Assembly: GCA_945867245.1 (NCBI GenBank)
Contig: CAMBHQ010000048.1
Location: forward strand, 1-6,513
Source of the DNA: an uncultured Porphyromonas sp.
GTDB lineage: Bacteria > Bacteroidota > Bacteroidia > Bacteroidales > Porphyromonadaceae
Direction: 5' to 3'
Length of the DNA stretch: 6,513 nucleotides
Part shown: positions 1-5,474 of the stretch, piece by piece
Layout of the letters: every line of letters begins with the position of its first letter
How positions within the stretch are numbered: the stretch's first letter is position 1
Position numbers and translations under genes: made by a program
Notes under the pieces: model-generated
The model's database searches: none
Told to the model about the DNA's origin: nothing
The model's input: only the letters and a program-made list of their open reading frames with translations

Positions 1-178
1 CTGAGAGAATATTGCCATAACGCTGCTCGACCCCCTTGTAGGTCGATAGGAAGATACCGATGGTGGAGATCAGTATCATGGTCAGTACCGTATGGTCTAC
101 AATATTACCCCACCTCTGGGTCTCTCTGTCGTCGTCGAAGGCATCGGCTAGCTGACGCCTAATGTTATGGAGGTTCAT
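1..178 (-). CDS. Ion transporter, voltage-gated channel type (N-terminal 59 residues, runs off the window)
   Basis: Only the first 59 codons are present; the gene continues beyond base 1. A charged cytoplasmic N-terminus (residues 1-23, with the acidic stretch DDD at 15-17) is followed by a hydrophobic segment at about 26-45 that begins VDHTVLTMIL. After it comes a short linker, YKGVEQRYGNIL, leading into what would be the next helix. This order (W-x-N-x-x-D, first membrane helix, then a polar loop with RYG) resembles helix S1 and the S1-S2 loop of bacterial 6-TM ion channels of the Ion_trans family. The pore and voltage-sensor arginines lie outside the window, so selectivity is unknown. The ATG at 176-178 is 36 nt after the stop of the lipoprotein gene. 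That stop is in the same frame, so an earlier TTG start is possible. No Shine-Dalgarno is seen, as is usual in Bacteroidota. The family call is by motif resemblance only. Confidence 0.6.
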   Translation of the reverse strand, partial: MNLHNIRRQLADAFDDDRETQRWGNIVDHTVLTMILISTIGIFLSTYKGVEQRYGNILS

Positions 179-214
179 CTGGGTATCGTTGTACTTGGAT
201 ATCAAGAGTGAGGC

Positions 215-1552
215 TTAGCCTAGAGTGTATTTTAACTTATAATACTTGGTAGCCTTGCGCAGCCCTAGGACTTCGAGCCATATATAGTTATCGTATCTTA
301 CCTTGGCATTCTCGAAGCCTAGATATATACTGCCCTTAGCTTTAACGGGGATACGTCCATTACAAGACTGTGTACCCATCTGAGACCTGTCTACGTCATA
401 GTTAAACTTGACAGCTCCGTCGGGCGTATCCTGAAACTTCTTGGCCTCTCTCTGACTATGAAACACGTACATATTGCAGAAGGCATCCTCCTCTCGCGGA
501 GGACGTGTGTTGAAGAGTATCTTATCTATGAAGTCATTACTCCTAGTACTCTCATAGGCCGTCAAGCCGAAAAGCTTAACCTGATGGTAGTCCGAGAGGA
601 AGCGCTCGTTAAACTGGCCATCACCGCTCTGGGTTTGCTCGTTGGTAGAGATGCGCAGACTATAGACGAGCTCATGTACTCCAGAAGGCACATTTAGAGG
701 GATAACGACACGCTTATTCCCCGAGAACAGGGCTTTTAGCTGAGAGCGTAGCCCCACCTTGCGAGGCTCGTCGAATAATGGCACCGTCTCTATCTCCTCT
801 ACCTGACGGGCGAGGAAGTCTCCACGCTGACACTCGACCCAACTCTCACTTATACTACGCGGGTCTTTCTCTCCTCGTAGCAAAACCACAGAGAGGTCTA
901 CATAAGTGCGCGCCGACGACTGGGGCGCCGAGAGCTCTACCATATAGATAGCGCTATTGGGGATAGCTACAGACTCCGTCAGTCTGGAACCTTTCCACTG
1001 AGCTAGACTTGCCTCTTTGTCCATGTTGTAGACAGTGAGCTGTAAGCCCTCCTGTTCACTTTTGAGAGACAGCTGTATAGAGTCTCCACGTAGCAAATAA
1101 ATCGGGAAACGACTAAGCCCCTCTAGGAGCATTTCGTTCTTATTGATAAGCATAGCCTCACTCAGGTCACCTGTCGTCCCCTCGCTCAGCCTCTGCCTAT
1201 AGGTAAGTAGAGCCTCGGGGGTAGTACAAGACTCCTGCAGGTTGGCTATTTGCAGAGCAAGGTCATTGCACTTAACTGACACTTCCTCGTTTAGTTCTCT
1301 AAGGTCTTGACTATAGCTGAGTCGACGTATCTGCCGTATTAGTTTATTGAGCTCGGCATCGCTAGTGCTCGTATTCACAGCAATAATCTGAGCTTTAACC
1401 TTGTCATACTCTGCTAAAGCTTCATCATAGAGCGCTTGCTCCTGCTCATTCAGGGGTCGCCCAGAGCTTCCACAAGACAGTAATAATAGGCCGAGTACAA
1501 GCCCCATAAAGAGGCGACCAATCAAGCCTCGACTTACGTTGATATTATTCAT
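215..1552 (-). CDS. Lipoprotein of unknown function, 445 aa
   Basis: A type II signal peptide is clear. There are arginines at positions 8 and 13, a hydrophobic core at about 14-25, and the lipobox L-L-S-C with the lipidated cysteine at residue 27. Residues about 35-125 are charged, Leu/Glu/Arg-rich and predicted helical, possibly a coiled coil that includes Cys95 and Cys109. From about residue 147 the chain looks beta-rich: segments such as RFPIYLLRGDSIQLSL and later IPLNVPSGVHELVYSLRIS suggest two beta-sandwich-like domains exposed in the periplasm or at the surface. Residues just after the cysteine (GSSGRP) lack an obvious acidic Bacteroidota surface-export signal, so a periplasm-facing anchor is somewhat more likely. 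The gene follows the acetyltransferase by 42 nt and precedes the channel gene by 36 nt, which suggests co-transcription. I do not recognise the family; the lipoprotein assignment itself is secure. Confidence 0.85.
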   Translation of the reverse strand: MNNINVSRGLIGRLFMGLVLGLLLLSCGSSGRPLNEQEQALYDEALAEYDKVKAQIIAVNTSTSDAELNKLIRQIRRLSYSQDLRELNEEVSVKCNDLALQIANLQESCTTPEALLTYRQRLSEGTTGDLSEAMLINKNEMLLEGLSRFPIYLLRGDSIQLSLKSEQEGLQLTVYNMDKEASLAQWKGSRLTESVAIPNSAIYMVELSAPQSSARTYVDLSVVLLRGEKDPRSISESWVECQRGDFLARQVEEIETVPLFDEPRKVGLRSQLKALFSGNKRVVIPLNVPSGVHELVYSLRISTNEQTQSGDGQFNERFLSDYHQVKLFGLTAYESTRSNDFIDKILFNTRPPREEDAFCNMYVFHSQREAKKFQDTPDGAVKFNYDVDRSQMGTQSCNGRIPVKAKGSIYLGFENAKVRYDNYIWLEVLGLRKATKYYKLKYTLG

Positions 1553-1594
1553 TTATTTATTGTTTGAATGCACGTCGATAATAGACAGCCCGAG

Positions 1595-2083
1595 CTATAA
1601 CCTCAATAGAGTATAGTCCCCCCTTCGTCCGCAAGGGCGAAAGCCAAGAGCTGCCAAAAAGCGCAGAGCACGCCGATTATCCCTCTGGCAACTACTACGG
1701 ACGATATAGCCCCTACTCTGTATCTCAGTGGTTATAGCTCTCAGGGCATGATAATAGAGAAGGGAGCTATCTCTATGCCAGCCTCCACCATGAATCTCAA
1801 CCTTACGACCACCCAACCTCTGCTCCTGCAGATAACAAAAGCCCACAGAGGCTTTATCTATACTGCGCTCTAGGACGTAGCAGACAATGACTCCGCTACA
1901 CTCCTGCACATAGTCAGACCAATTCTTATCAGTATCGAACGAACTATTGATTAGCCTCCACTCCGCCGTAGTAAAACGAGAGACGATGGCTTCGTTCGGT
2001 CTGTACATACGCCATACGAAGCCATCGCCTGTAACCTCAGCTAGAGCCAATCGCTGGGATAGCGTATCGAGTGGGATAGCCAT
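1595..2083 (-). CDS. GNAT-family N-acetyltransferase-like protein, 162 aa
   Basis: Length and C-terminal layout fit the GNAT acetyltransferase fold, which moves an acetyl group from acetyl-CoA to an amine. A central strand and loop (VEIHGGGWHRDSS, about 95-107) is followed by a helix (LLYYHALRAITTEI, about 108-121). This is where the acetyl-CoA pyrophosphate-binding motif A normally lies. A typical motif B then follows at 134-148: RDNRRALRFLAALGF, with the asparagine and the final LGF that mark many GNATs. The usual R/Q-x-x-G-x-G/A signature of motif A is not evident, so cofactor binding may be altered or the protein divergent. The substrate is unknown; a protein N-terminus, a lysine or a small molecule are all possible. 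The ATG lies 18 nt after the stop of the upstream coiled-coil gene. The family call is moderately firm and the activity is an inference. Confidence 0.75.
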   Translation of the reverse strand: MAIPLDTLSQRLALAEVTGDGFVWRMYRPNEAIVSRFTTAEWRLINSSFDTDKNWSDYVQECSGVIVCYVLERSIDKASVGFCYLQEQRLGGRKVEIHGGGWHRDSSLLYYHALRAITTEIQSRGYIVRSSCQRDNRRALRFLAALGFRPCGRRGDYTLLRL

Positions 2084-2101
2084 AGGCAGCTAATACGATA
2101 A

Positions 2102-2317
2102 CTATTTCTTCTTTTTAGCTCGCTCTCTAGCCTCCGAAAGCAACTTCCGACGATAAGCCAGGTATTCTCTAGCTTGCTTTAGATTAAACATCTCGGCACT
2201 TACAGCCGTCTTGTCTTTACGAGCCTTAGCCTGAGCGAGACGTATTTTGCCAACCTCCACAGATTGCTTGGCTGTCTCTACGTCGCTTTCATATCTGCTA
2301 ATTTCGTCTGATCCCAT
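2102..2317 (-). CDS. Small charged coiled-coil protein, 71 aa
   Basis: The protein is almost wholly predicted alpha-helix, rich in Lys, Arg, Glu and Ala, from about residue 8 to 66, and ends in a run of lysines. A hydrophobic spacing compatible with a coiled coil is visible through segments such as VETAKQSVEVGKIRLAQA and FNLKQAREYLAYRRKLL. There is no cysteine, signal peptide or membrane segment, so it is probably cytosolic and could bind a partner or nucleic acid through its basic tail. It starts 34 nt after the 53-aa basic protein and ends 18 nt before the acetyltransferase gene, consistent with one transcript. I do not recognise a family. That it is a real gene rests on its position, compact spacing and protein-like composition. 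Confidence 0.65.
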   Translation of the reverse strand: MGSDEISRYESDVETAKQSVEVGKIRLAQAKARKDKTAVSAEMFNLKQAREYLAYRRKLLSEARERAKKKK

Positions 2318-2351
2318 GGTGTTTGAGTTTTATAGGGTTAACACTATAGAG

Positions 2352-2513
2352 CTAAGAAAACAACTTCTTGACACCCTTGAGGACAGCGCCACCAACCTTG
2401 CGCTCCAAGCCATGCTTAGTCGTAGGGACTCCGGTACGCTTGCTCACCTTCTGCTTAATCTTAGTTACTCCTACAGCACGTTTGAGCGAGAATGATAGTC
2501 CTGGTATCTTCAT
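2352..2513 (-). CDS. Small, strongly basic protein, 53 aa
   Basis: Reading the minus strand from the ATG at 2511-2513 to the TAG at 2352-2354 gives 53 residues. The protein begins MKIPGLSFSLKRAVGVTKIK, has a central SKRTGVPTTKHGLERKVGGA, and ends in VKKLFS. It is very rich in Lys and Arg, with almost no acidic residues and no cysteine, which suggests binding to nucleic acid or to an acidic partner. The pattern KRAxGxTKxKxKxxKxTGxPTTKxGxERKxG seems familiar from short uncharacterised Bacteroidota proteins, but that is a recollection and not a search result. It lies in the otherwise unexplained gap between the 115-aa and 71-aa genes, on their strand, 93 nt after one and 34 nt before the other. 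Its size puts it under many gene-calling limits. Confidence 0.7.
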   Translation of the reverse strand: MKIPGLSFSLKRAVGVTKIKQKVSKRTGVPTTKHGLERKVGGAVLKGVKKLFS

Positions 2514-2538
2514 ATAAATCTGGTTCTACTACATACTC

Positions 2539-2571
2539 TCGGGTGGGCAGAGCATACCACCACCCACCCGA
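2539..2571 (-). other. 9-bp stem-loop in the longest gap of the cluster
   Basis: TCGGGTGGG at 2539-2547 is the exact reverse complement of CCCACCCGA at 2563-2571, with a 15-nt loop. It sits between the 115-aa and 53-aa genes. No U-tract follows on either strand, so it is not a convincing intrinsic terminator. It could be an mRNA-stability or processing hairpin, or a weak attenuator that sets the relative amounts of upstream and downstream genes. Confidence 0.5.
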
Positions 2572-2606
2572 AAGCGACTTAATATATCTACACGGCTGTG
2601 CAGTGC

Positions 2607-2954
2607 TTACTTGGAGTACTTGCTCTTGAGAGACTCCATGTCTGCCTTGGTAGCCTGACGGGGGATCTCGGGGAGCTTAGACAGAGTCATCTCGTCCAGG
2701 GCGAGTACCCAGTCGTCTATAGAAGCGACCTGAACGACAAGCCCGAACTTCTCCTTGAGGTCCTTTTCGAAGCCTCCTACCGTCTTGCTACTACGGCACT
2801 CGTACGTACCAGTAGCCGTTACGAGGTCGCCGACCTTCTCTTCGCCGGTGCAGCGCTTGCGACCTTGGTAGACACGTAGCGTGCCTCCAAACTCTTCCTT
2901 GAATTTCGCGCACAGAGTTGACACCAACAGGCGTCCATCGATCTTGATTTCCAT
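2607..2954 (-). CDS. Small protein with an internal FKEEFG/RVY-type duplication, 115 aa
   Basis: The protein starts with a beta-like MEIKIDGRLLVSTL. It then carries FKEEFGGTLRVYQGRK (about 18-33) and a second, similar unit, FEKDLKEKFGLVVQVAS (about 62-78). Each unit reads as an amphipathic helix ending in E/K-x-F-G followed by a beta strand, so the protein probably arose by duplication of a helix-strand unit. I believe similar F-x-EFG-x-x-(I/L)RVY-x-G proteins are widespread uncharacterised bacterial proteins, but this was not checked. Cys15, Cys35 and Cys53 are present. There is no signal peptide or membrane segment, so it is probably cytosolic. It starts 24 nt after the membrane-anchored 256-aa gene. 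Its role is unknown; a binding or adaptor role alongside TerB is only a guess. Confidence 0.75.
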   Translation of the reverse strand: MEIKIDGRLLVSTLCAKFKEEFGGTLRVYQGRKRCTGEEKVGDLVTATGTYECRSSKTVGGFEKDLKEKFGLVVQVASIDDWVLALDEMTLSKLPEIPRQATKADMESLKSKYSK

Positions 2955-2978
2955 AACTTAATTAGGATTAGATAGTTC

Positions 2979-3749
2979 TTATTGATTAATTATTAGGTAT
3001 GCTACTACTAAGGACACTACTGCGATTAGGATGAATGCAATAGTGTACCATGTCTTCCACTTAGAAGGCTTTACCTCTACAGTAGGTGCAGGCGCAGATG
3101 CAGGTGCAGGTGCAGGCGTTGGTGGAGTCCAGCCATTGAGATACTCTAGGTAAAAGCCCCCTACTTTGCATTGATCCTTGTCTACAACGTCTAGGTCTGC
3201 TAGCTCGATACCATACTCCTTTGCCTTCTCAATGAGACGGTCTAGGCTAGGCTTTGTCCACATCTTAACAACAGAGATCTGAGCCCCATTAGCGAGTGTG
3301 AGTAGCTCGGCAGGCTCCTTGAAGAAGCCGTCCCAGTTAGCACTGGCCCCCTTCTCTTCGGCCTTGATAAAGATCTCATCAACACCTCGGTCAGGATTAA
3401 GGGCATTGGGGAATGCTCTGCGGAGGTCCTCAAGGCTTGCTTGGGGATTTATCTTGAGATAAGCATGCATAACCCCTAGGGCAGCTCTATTCTGAGCTCG
3501 ACCATGCACTCGGATGAATGCCGAGCTCTTCGGAGACACTCCGTCGATGATAGCATCTATCAACTTACTACCGAAAGTACGTGTATTCCAGTCCGAATCA
3601 TAGCGGAAGCCAATAGACTGAGCGATCTCACGTAGCGCCTCTTTGGTGTTGTCGCAGAGACTATTATCCGATAAGCGACGCACCTCGATAGTGCCACTAT
3701 CCAGCTGGGCTATAGAGTAGTTCCCTATACTTGCTGATTTCTTTGCCAT
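2979..3749 (-). CDS. Tail-anchored two-domain protein of unknown function, 256 aa
   Basis: Three parts can be seen. Residues 1-68 are a small domain (MAKKSASIGNY, LDSGTIEV, DNTKEALREIAQSIGF, WNTRTFGSKLIDAI) that also makes up the whole of the 65-aa neighbour. Residues about 75-205 are a second globular domain with QNRAALGVMHAYLKINPQAS, LEDLRRAFPNALNPD and VVKMWTKPSLDRLIEKAKEYGI. A Pro/Ala-rich linker (about 207-222) then leads to one hydrophobic helix at about 235-254, just before the C-terminus. With no signal peptide and a terminal helix, the likely topology is a tail anchor with both domains in the cytosol. The start is fixed by alignment with the neighbouring paralogue, which shares MAKKSA and the bases upstream of the ATG. 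It lies 12 nt after that paralogue. No catalytic motif is evident; it could be the membrane-attached sensor or effector of the cluster. Confidence 0.8.
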   Translation of the reverse strand: MAKKSASIGNYSIAQLDSGTIEVRRLSDNSLCDNTKEALREIAQSIGFRYDSDWNTRTFGSKLIDAIIDGVSPKSSAFIRVHGRAQNRAALGVMHAYLKINPQASLEDLRRAFPNALNPDRGVDEIFIKAEEKGASANWDGFFKEPAELLTLANGAQISVVKMWTKPSLDRLIEKAKEYGIELADLDVVDKDQCKVGGFYLEYLNGWTPPTPAPAPASAPAPTVEVKPSKWKTWYTIAFILIAVVSLVVAYLIINQ

Positions 3750-3755
3750 AACTAT
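3731..3755. repeat. 25-bp exact direct repeat, copy 1
   Basis: These 25 bases recur exactly at 3941-3965. They cover the first six codons of the 256-aa gene and six bases upstream of its ATG. Exact identity that includes non-coding bases points to a fairly recent tandem duplication or gene conversion, while the rest of the two N-terminal domains has diverged. Confidence 0.85.
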
Positions 3756-3761
3756 ATGTGA

Positions 3762-3959
3762 TTACTTAGCGTTAAGAGCATCGATGAGCTTGCTACCAAA
3801 CTGACGGGTAGTCCAGTTAGGGTCATAGGAGAAGCCGATAGACTCTGCCACCTCTCGTAGTGCGCCCTTAGTGTTGTCGTAGATGCGGTACACCTCGATG
3901 CTACCGCTGTCGTGCTGAGTAATGATATACTCGCCTGATATTGCTGATTTCTTTGCCAT
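3762..3959 (-). CDS. Single-domain paralogue of the neighbour's N-terminus, 65 aa
   Basis: The whole protein aligns with residues 1-68 of the downstream 256-aa protein. Shared stretches include MAKKSA, DSG-x-IEV, DNTK-x-ALRE(V/I)A-x-SIGF-x-YD and R-x-FGSKLIDA. The main difference is a short insertion after position 27 of the longer protein. It has no linker or membrane helix, so it would be a soluble version of the same domain. It might compete with or pair with the anchored copy. It starts 22 nt after the 300-aa gene and ends 12 nt before the paralogue, which fits tandem duplication inside one operon. The function of the domain is not recognised. Confidence 0.8.
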   Translation of the reverse strand: MAKKSAISGEYIITQHDSGSIEVYRIYDNTKGALREVAESIGFSYDPNWTTRQFGSKLIDALNAK

Positions 3960-3965
3960 AACTAT
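3941..3965. repeat. 25-bp exact direct repeat, copy 2
   Basis: This is identical to 3731-3755, with an offset of 210 bases. It spans the start codon region of the 65-aa gene and six upstream bases, marking the proximal end of the duplicated unit. Confidence 0.85.
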
Positions 3966-3981
3966 TAAATGTTTGTAGTTA

Positions 3982-4884
3982 CTAATCTTGCTTAGTATAC
4001 AGCCTTAGCCAATGCTTATACAGGCTGATGATACTCTCTTTACTAATGCCATCTAAGGCTCGCTCGCCCTTCGTACGACAGCGATTCAGTACCTCCGCAT
4101 TGAAGGCGTCAGAGCTAAATCCCTCTACCTTAGACTTCTTGGTTTTACTCTGCGTATCACCTAGCTCCAGGTTACTTATTAGACGCACATAGTCCGTCCT
4201 GTCTAGTAGTAGCGAGAAGTTCCCCCCGTTCATCTTACCTATGCGCCATAGGTAAGCATCGAGGAGGTCGAAGTCTTGCATTTTGTAGGTCTTAGGTAAG
4301 CCCTCAAAGAGCCTCACTCTAAGCCCATCGAGCGCAGCCACATACGCACATATATCCTCCTTGAGACTCGCAGCCTTTACAGGCTTGATGCCGAGGTGTC
4401 GGCAAACGAGCGGATAAGACTTTATCGCTAAGCTGTCGTAGATAGGGAAGCCGAGTGGATAAGACTTAGCATCCTGAATCAAGAGATAATAGGCGTATTT
4501 AGAGAGGAGTGAGATTTGCTTGCTCCCCTCCGAGCCATCTTTGCGTATACCATAGGCCTCTTCGAAAAGCCTCTTAGGGTCTCCCTTACCGAGGACTAGC
4601 CCATAAAAATAGTCTGCGGAGTCCCGCTCGCTACCCAAGGCACAAATCCGCTCTGACATCTCTTCCATCGAGAAGTAGCTATAGCTAGCATTAGTCGAGT
4701 AGAGACTGTCTATCAACACGAGTCGCTTGAGGACAGTCTCCTCATTGTAGCCCGACCCACCGAAGGGGGCGAAAGCGGATTCGATAATGCTCCTATGCAG
4801 ACCATAGCTAGCATAGTTGATAGCAGCTTTTGGCGACAGCTCGGCATCTAGCTCGAGCAAGGCCTTCTGTATCTGTTCTTTCAT
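3982..4884 (-). CDS. Conserved protein, possibly with an OGG/HhH glycosylase-like fold, 300 aa
   Basis: This is a soluble, mostly helical protein without signal peptide or membrane helix. Distinct stretches are LVLIDSLYSTNASYSYFSMEEM (about 56-76, broken here as LVLIDSLYSTNA then SYSYFSMEEM), SLLSKYAYYL (125-134), YPLGFPIYDSLAIKSY (142-157) and DLLDAYLWRIGKMNGGNFSL (206-225). A SKY motif followed by a P-I-Y-D-S motif resembles uncharacterised proteins that I associate with an 8-oxoguanine-glycosylase-like (HhH) fold. There the SKY/PIYDS part lies in the helical core. This is a recollection of sequence style, not a measured match. I cannot place the catalytic Lys/Asp pair of true OGG enzymes, so enzymatic repair activity should not be assumed. 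It could bind DNA or a modified base as a sensor. It begins 4 nt after the 45-aa gene and ends 22 nt before the 65-aa gene. Confidence 0.75.
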   Translation of the reverse strand: MKEQIQKALLELDAELSPKAAINYASYGLHRSIIESAFAPFGGSGYNEETVLKRLVLIDSLYSTNASYSYFSMEEMSERICALGSERDSADYFYGLVLGKGDPKRLFEEAYGIRKDGSEGSKQISLLSKYAYYLLIQDAKSYPLGFPIYDSLAIKSYPLVCRHLGIKPVKAASLKEDICAYVAALDGLRVRLFEGLPKTYKMQDFDLLDAYLWRIGKMNGGNFSLLLDRTDYVRLISNLELGDTQSKTKKSKVEGFSSDAFNAEVLNRCRTKGERALDGISKESIISLYKHWLRLYTKQD

Positions 4885-4888
4885 CGCC

Positions 4889-5026
4889 TTACATAAGTTG
4901 TCTAAAGAGCCAGGCTATTAGTCTGAATGGAGCTGTAATAATACTCCATAAGCAACCACGAGATTTTTTCTTCTCTCGAGGATTATAGCGCCTATCCCAG
5001 CCTCCATCATGTCTAATACGCCCCAT
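4889..5026 (-). CDS. Very small basic protein with a hydrophobic C-terminal helix, 45 aa
   Basis: From the ATG at 5024-5026 to the TAA at 4889-4891 the minus strand encodes MGRIRHDGGWDRRYNPREKK, then KSRGCLWSIITAP, then FRLIAWLFRQLM. The first half is strongly basic and probably disordered. The second half (about 24-45) is hydrophobic with interspersed arginines and aromatic residues, fitting an amphipathic or short membrane-associated helix. Its placement is the best evidence that it is real: it starts 3 nt after the TerB-like gene stop and ends 4 nt before the 300-aa gene start, so it fills the gap almost exactly. No family is recognised. It could be a membrane-active peptide or a membrane-docking subunit. 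Confidence 0.75.
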   Translation of the reverse strand: MGRIRHDGGWDRRYNPREKKKSRGCLWSIITAPFRLIAWLFRQLM

Positions 5027-5029
5027 GTT

Positions 5030-5446
5030 TTACTCGCCAAATGAGACCTCTAGGTCACTCTCGTGCTTCACCATATCAGCGATGAAAAGCGTGGTCATTG
5101 CAGGCGAGATGCCTAGCATATCGGCTATGGCATGTACCAGCTCGACTTCCTCGAGCATTAGGATACCATCACTCACTGCTAGCTGTATAGCAGCCTGTAG
5201 GACCAAGGCGATTTCTTCATCGTCTACCTTGTCAGCCTCTACCTTCAGGAAGTCGTTGAGTTGCTCTTCGCTATAATCCTTGATTGTAGCGAGGGCAGCC
5301 TCTACCGCCGTCTCTAGCTCGCCTGCGTTATACTCGAGGCCCTCACCCACCTCAGCGACGGTGATACGCTCGGCATTGTCGTATTCTCCATCTGCCCAGA
5401 TGACACCTGCTAGGAGATTCGCTACTGTCTGTATATTTGTTACCAT
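5030..5446 (-). CDS. TerB-like (tellurite-resistance / DjlA N-terminal fold) protein, 138 aa
   Basis: This is an acidic, all-helical protein of about the length of TerB. It contains the internally duplicated pattern seen in that family: a first LLAGVIWADGEYDNAE (about 11-26) and a second IQLAVSDGILMLEEVELV (about 87-104). Each has an A/S-D-G turn followed by acidic residues that in TerB line a metal-binding surface. A long acidic helix (EEQLNDFLKVEADKVDDEE, about 60-78) lies between them. TerB-fold proteins act in the cytosol or at the inner membrane as hubs of stress-response complexes, with metal sensing or scaffolding proposed. No other recognisable ter gene (terD, terC, terZ) is in view, so classical tellurite resistance is unlikely. 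It starts 28 nt after the repeat-containing 87-aa gene. The fold call is fairly firm and the cellular role is inferred. Confidence 0.8.
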   Translation of the reverse strand: MVTNIQTVANLLAGVIWADGEYDNAERITVAEVGEGLEYNAGELETAVEAALATIKDYSEEQLNDFLKVEADKVDDEEIALVLQAAIQLAVSDGILMLEEVELVHAIADMLGISPAMTTLFIADMVKHESDLEVSFGE

Positions 5447-5474
5447 GATTTATTCGTTCTGATTAAGGTGAGAT

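Noticed and set aside
179..217. Stop-codon read-through joining lipoprotein and channel
   Set aside because: The two genes share a frame and only TAA at 215-217 separates them. But TAA is an efficient stop, the channel has its own ATG, and a lipoprotein-channel fusion would place the cytoplasmic N-terminus on the wrong side of the membrane.
458..697. 79-aa plus-strand open frame
   Set aside because: It lies wholly inside the lipoprotein gene on the opposite strand and has no promoter or leader. The lipoprotein frame has a signal peptide and coherent protein composition.
2247..2495. 82-aa plus-strand open frame
   Set aside because: It overlaps the 71-aa and 53-aa minus-strand genes, and its composition (Ser/Leu/Thr runs) is typical of an antisense shadow.
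2598..2879. 93-aa plus-strand open frame
   Set aside because: It is antisense to the 115-aa gene, which has an internal repeat that supports the minus-strand reading.
3242..3433. 63-aa minus-strand open frame
   Set aside because: It is an alternative frame inside the 256-aa gene, whose main frame is supported by a paralogue and a membrane anchor.
5025..5462. 83-aa and 60-aa plus-strand open frames
   Set aside because: They are serine- and threonine-rich antisense shadows of the acidic TerB-like gene.
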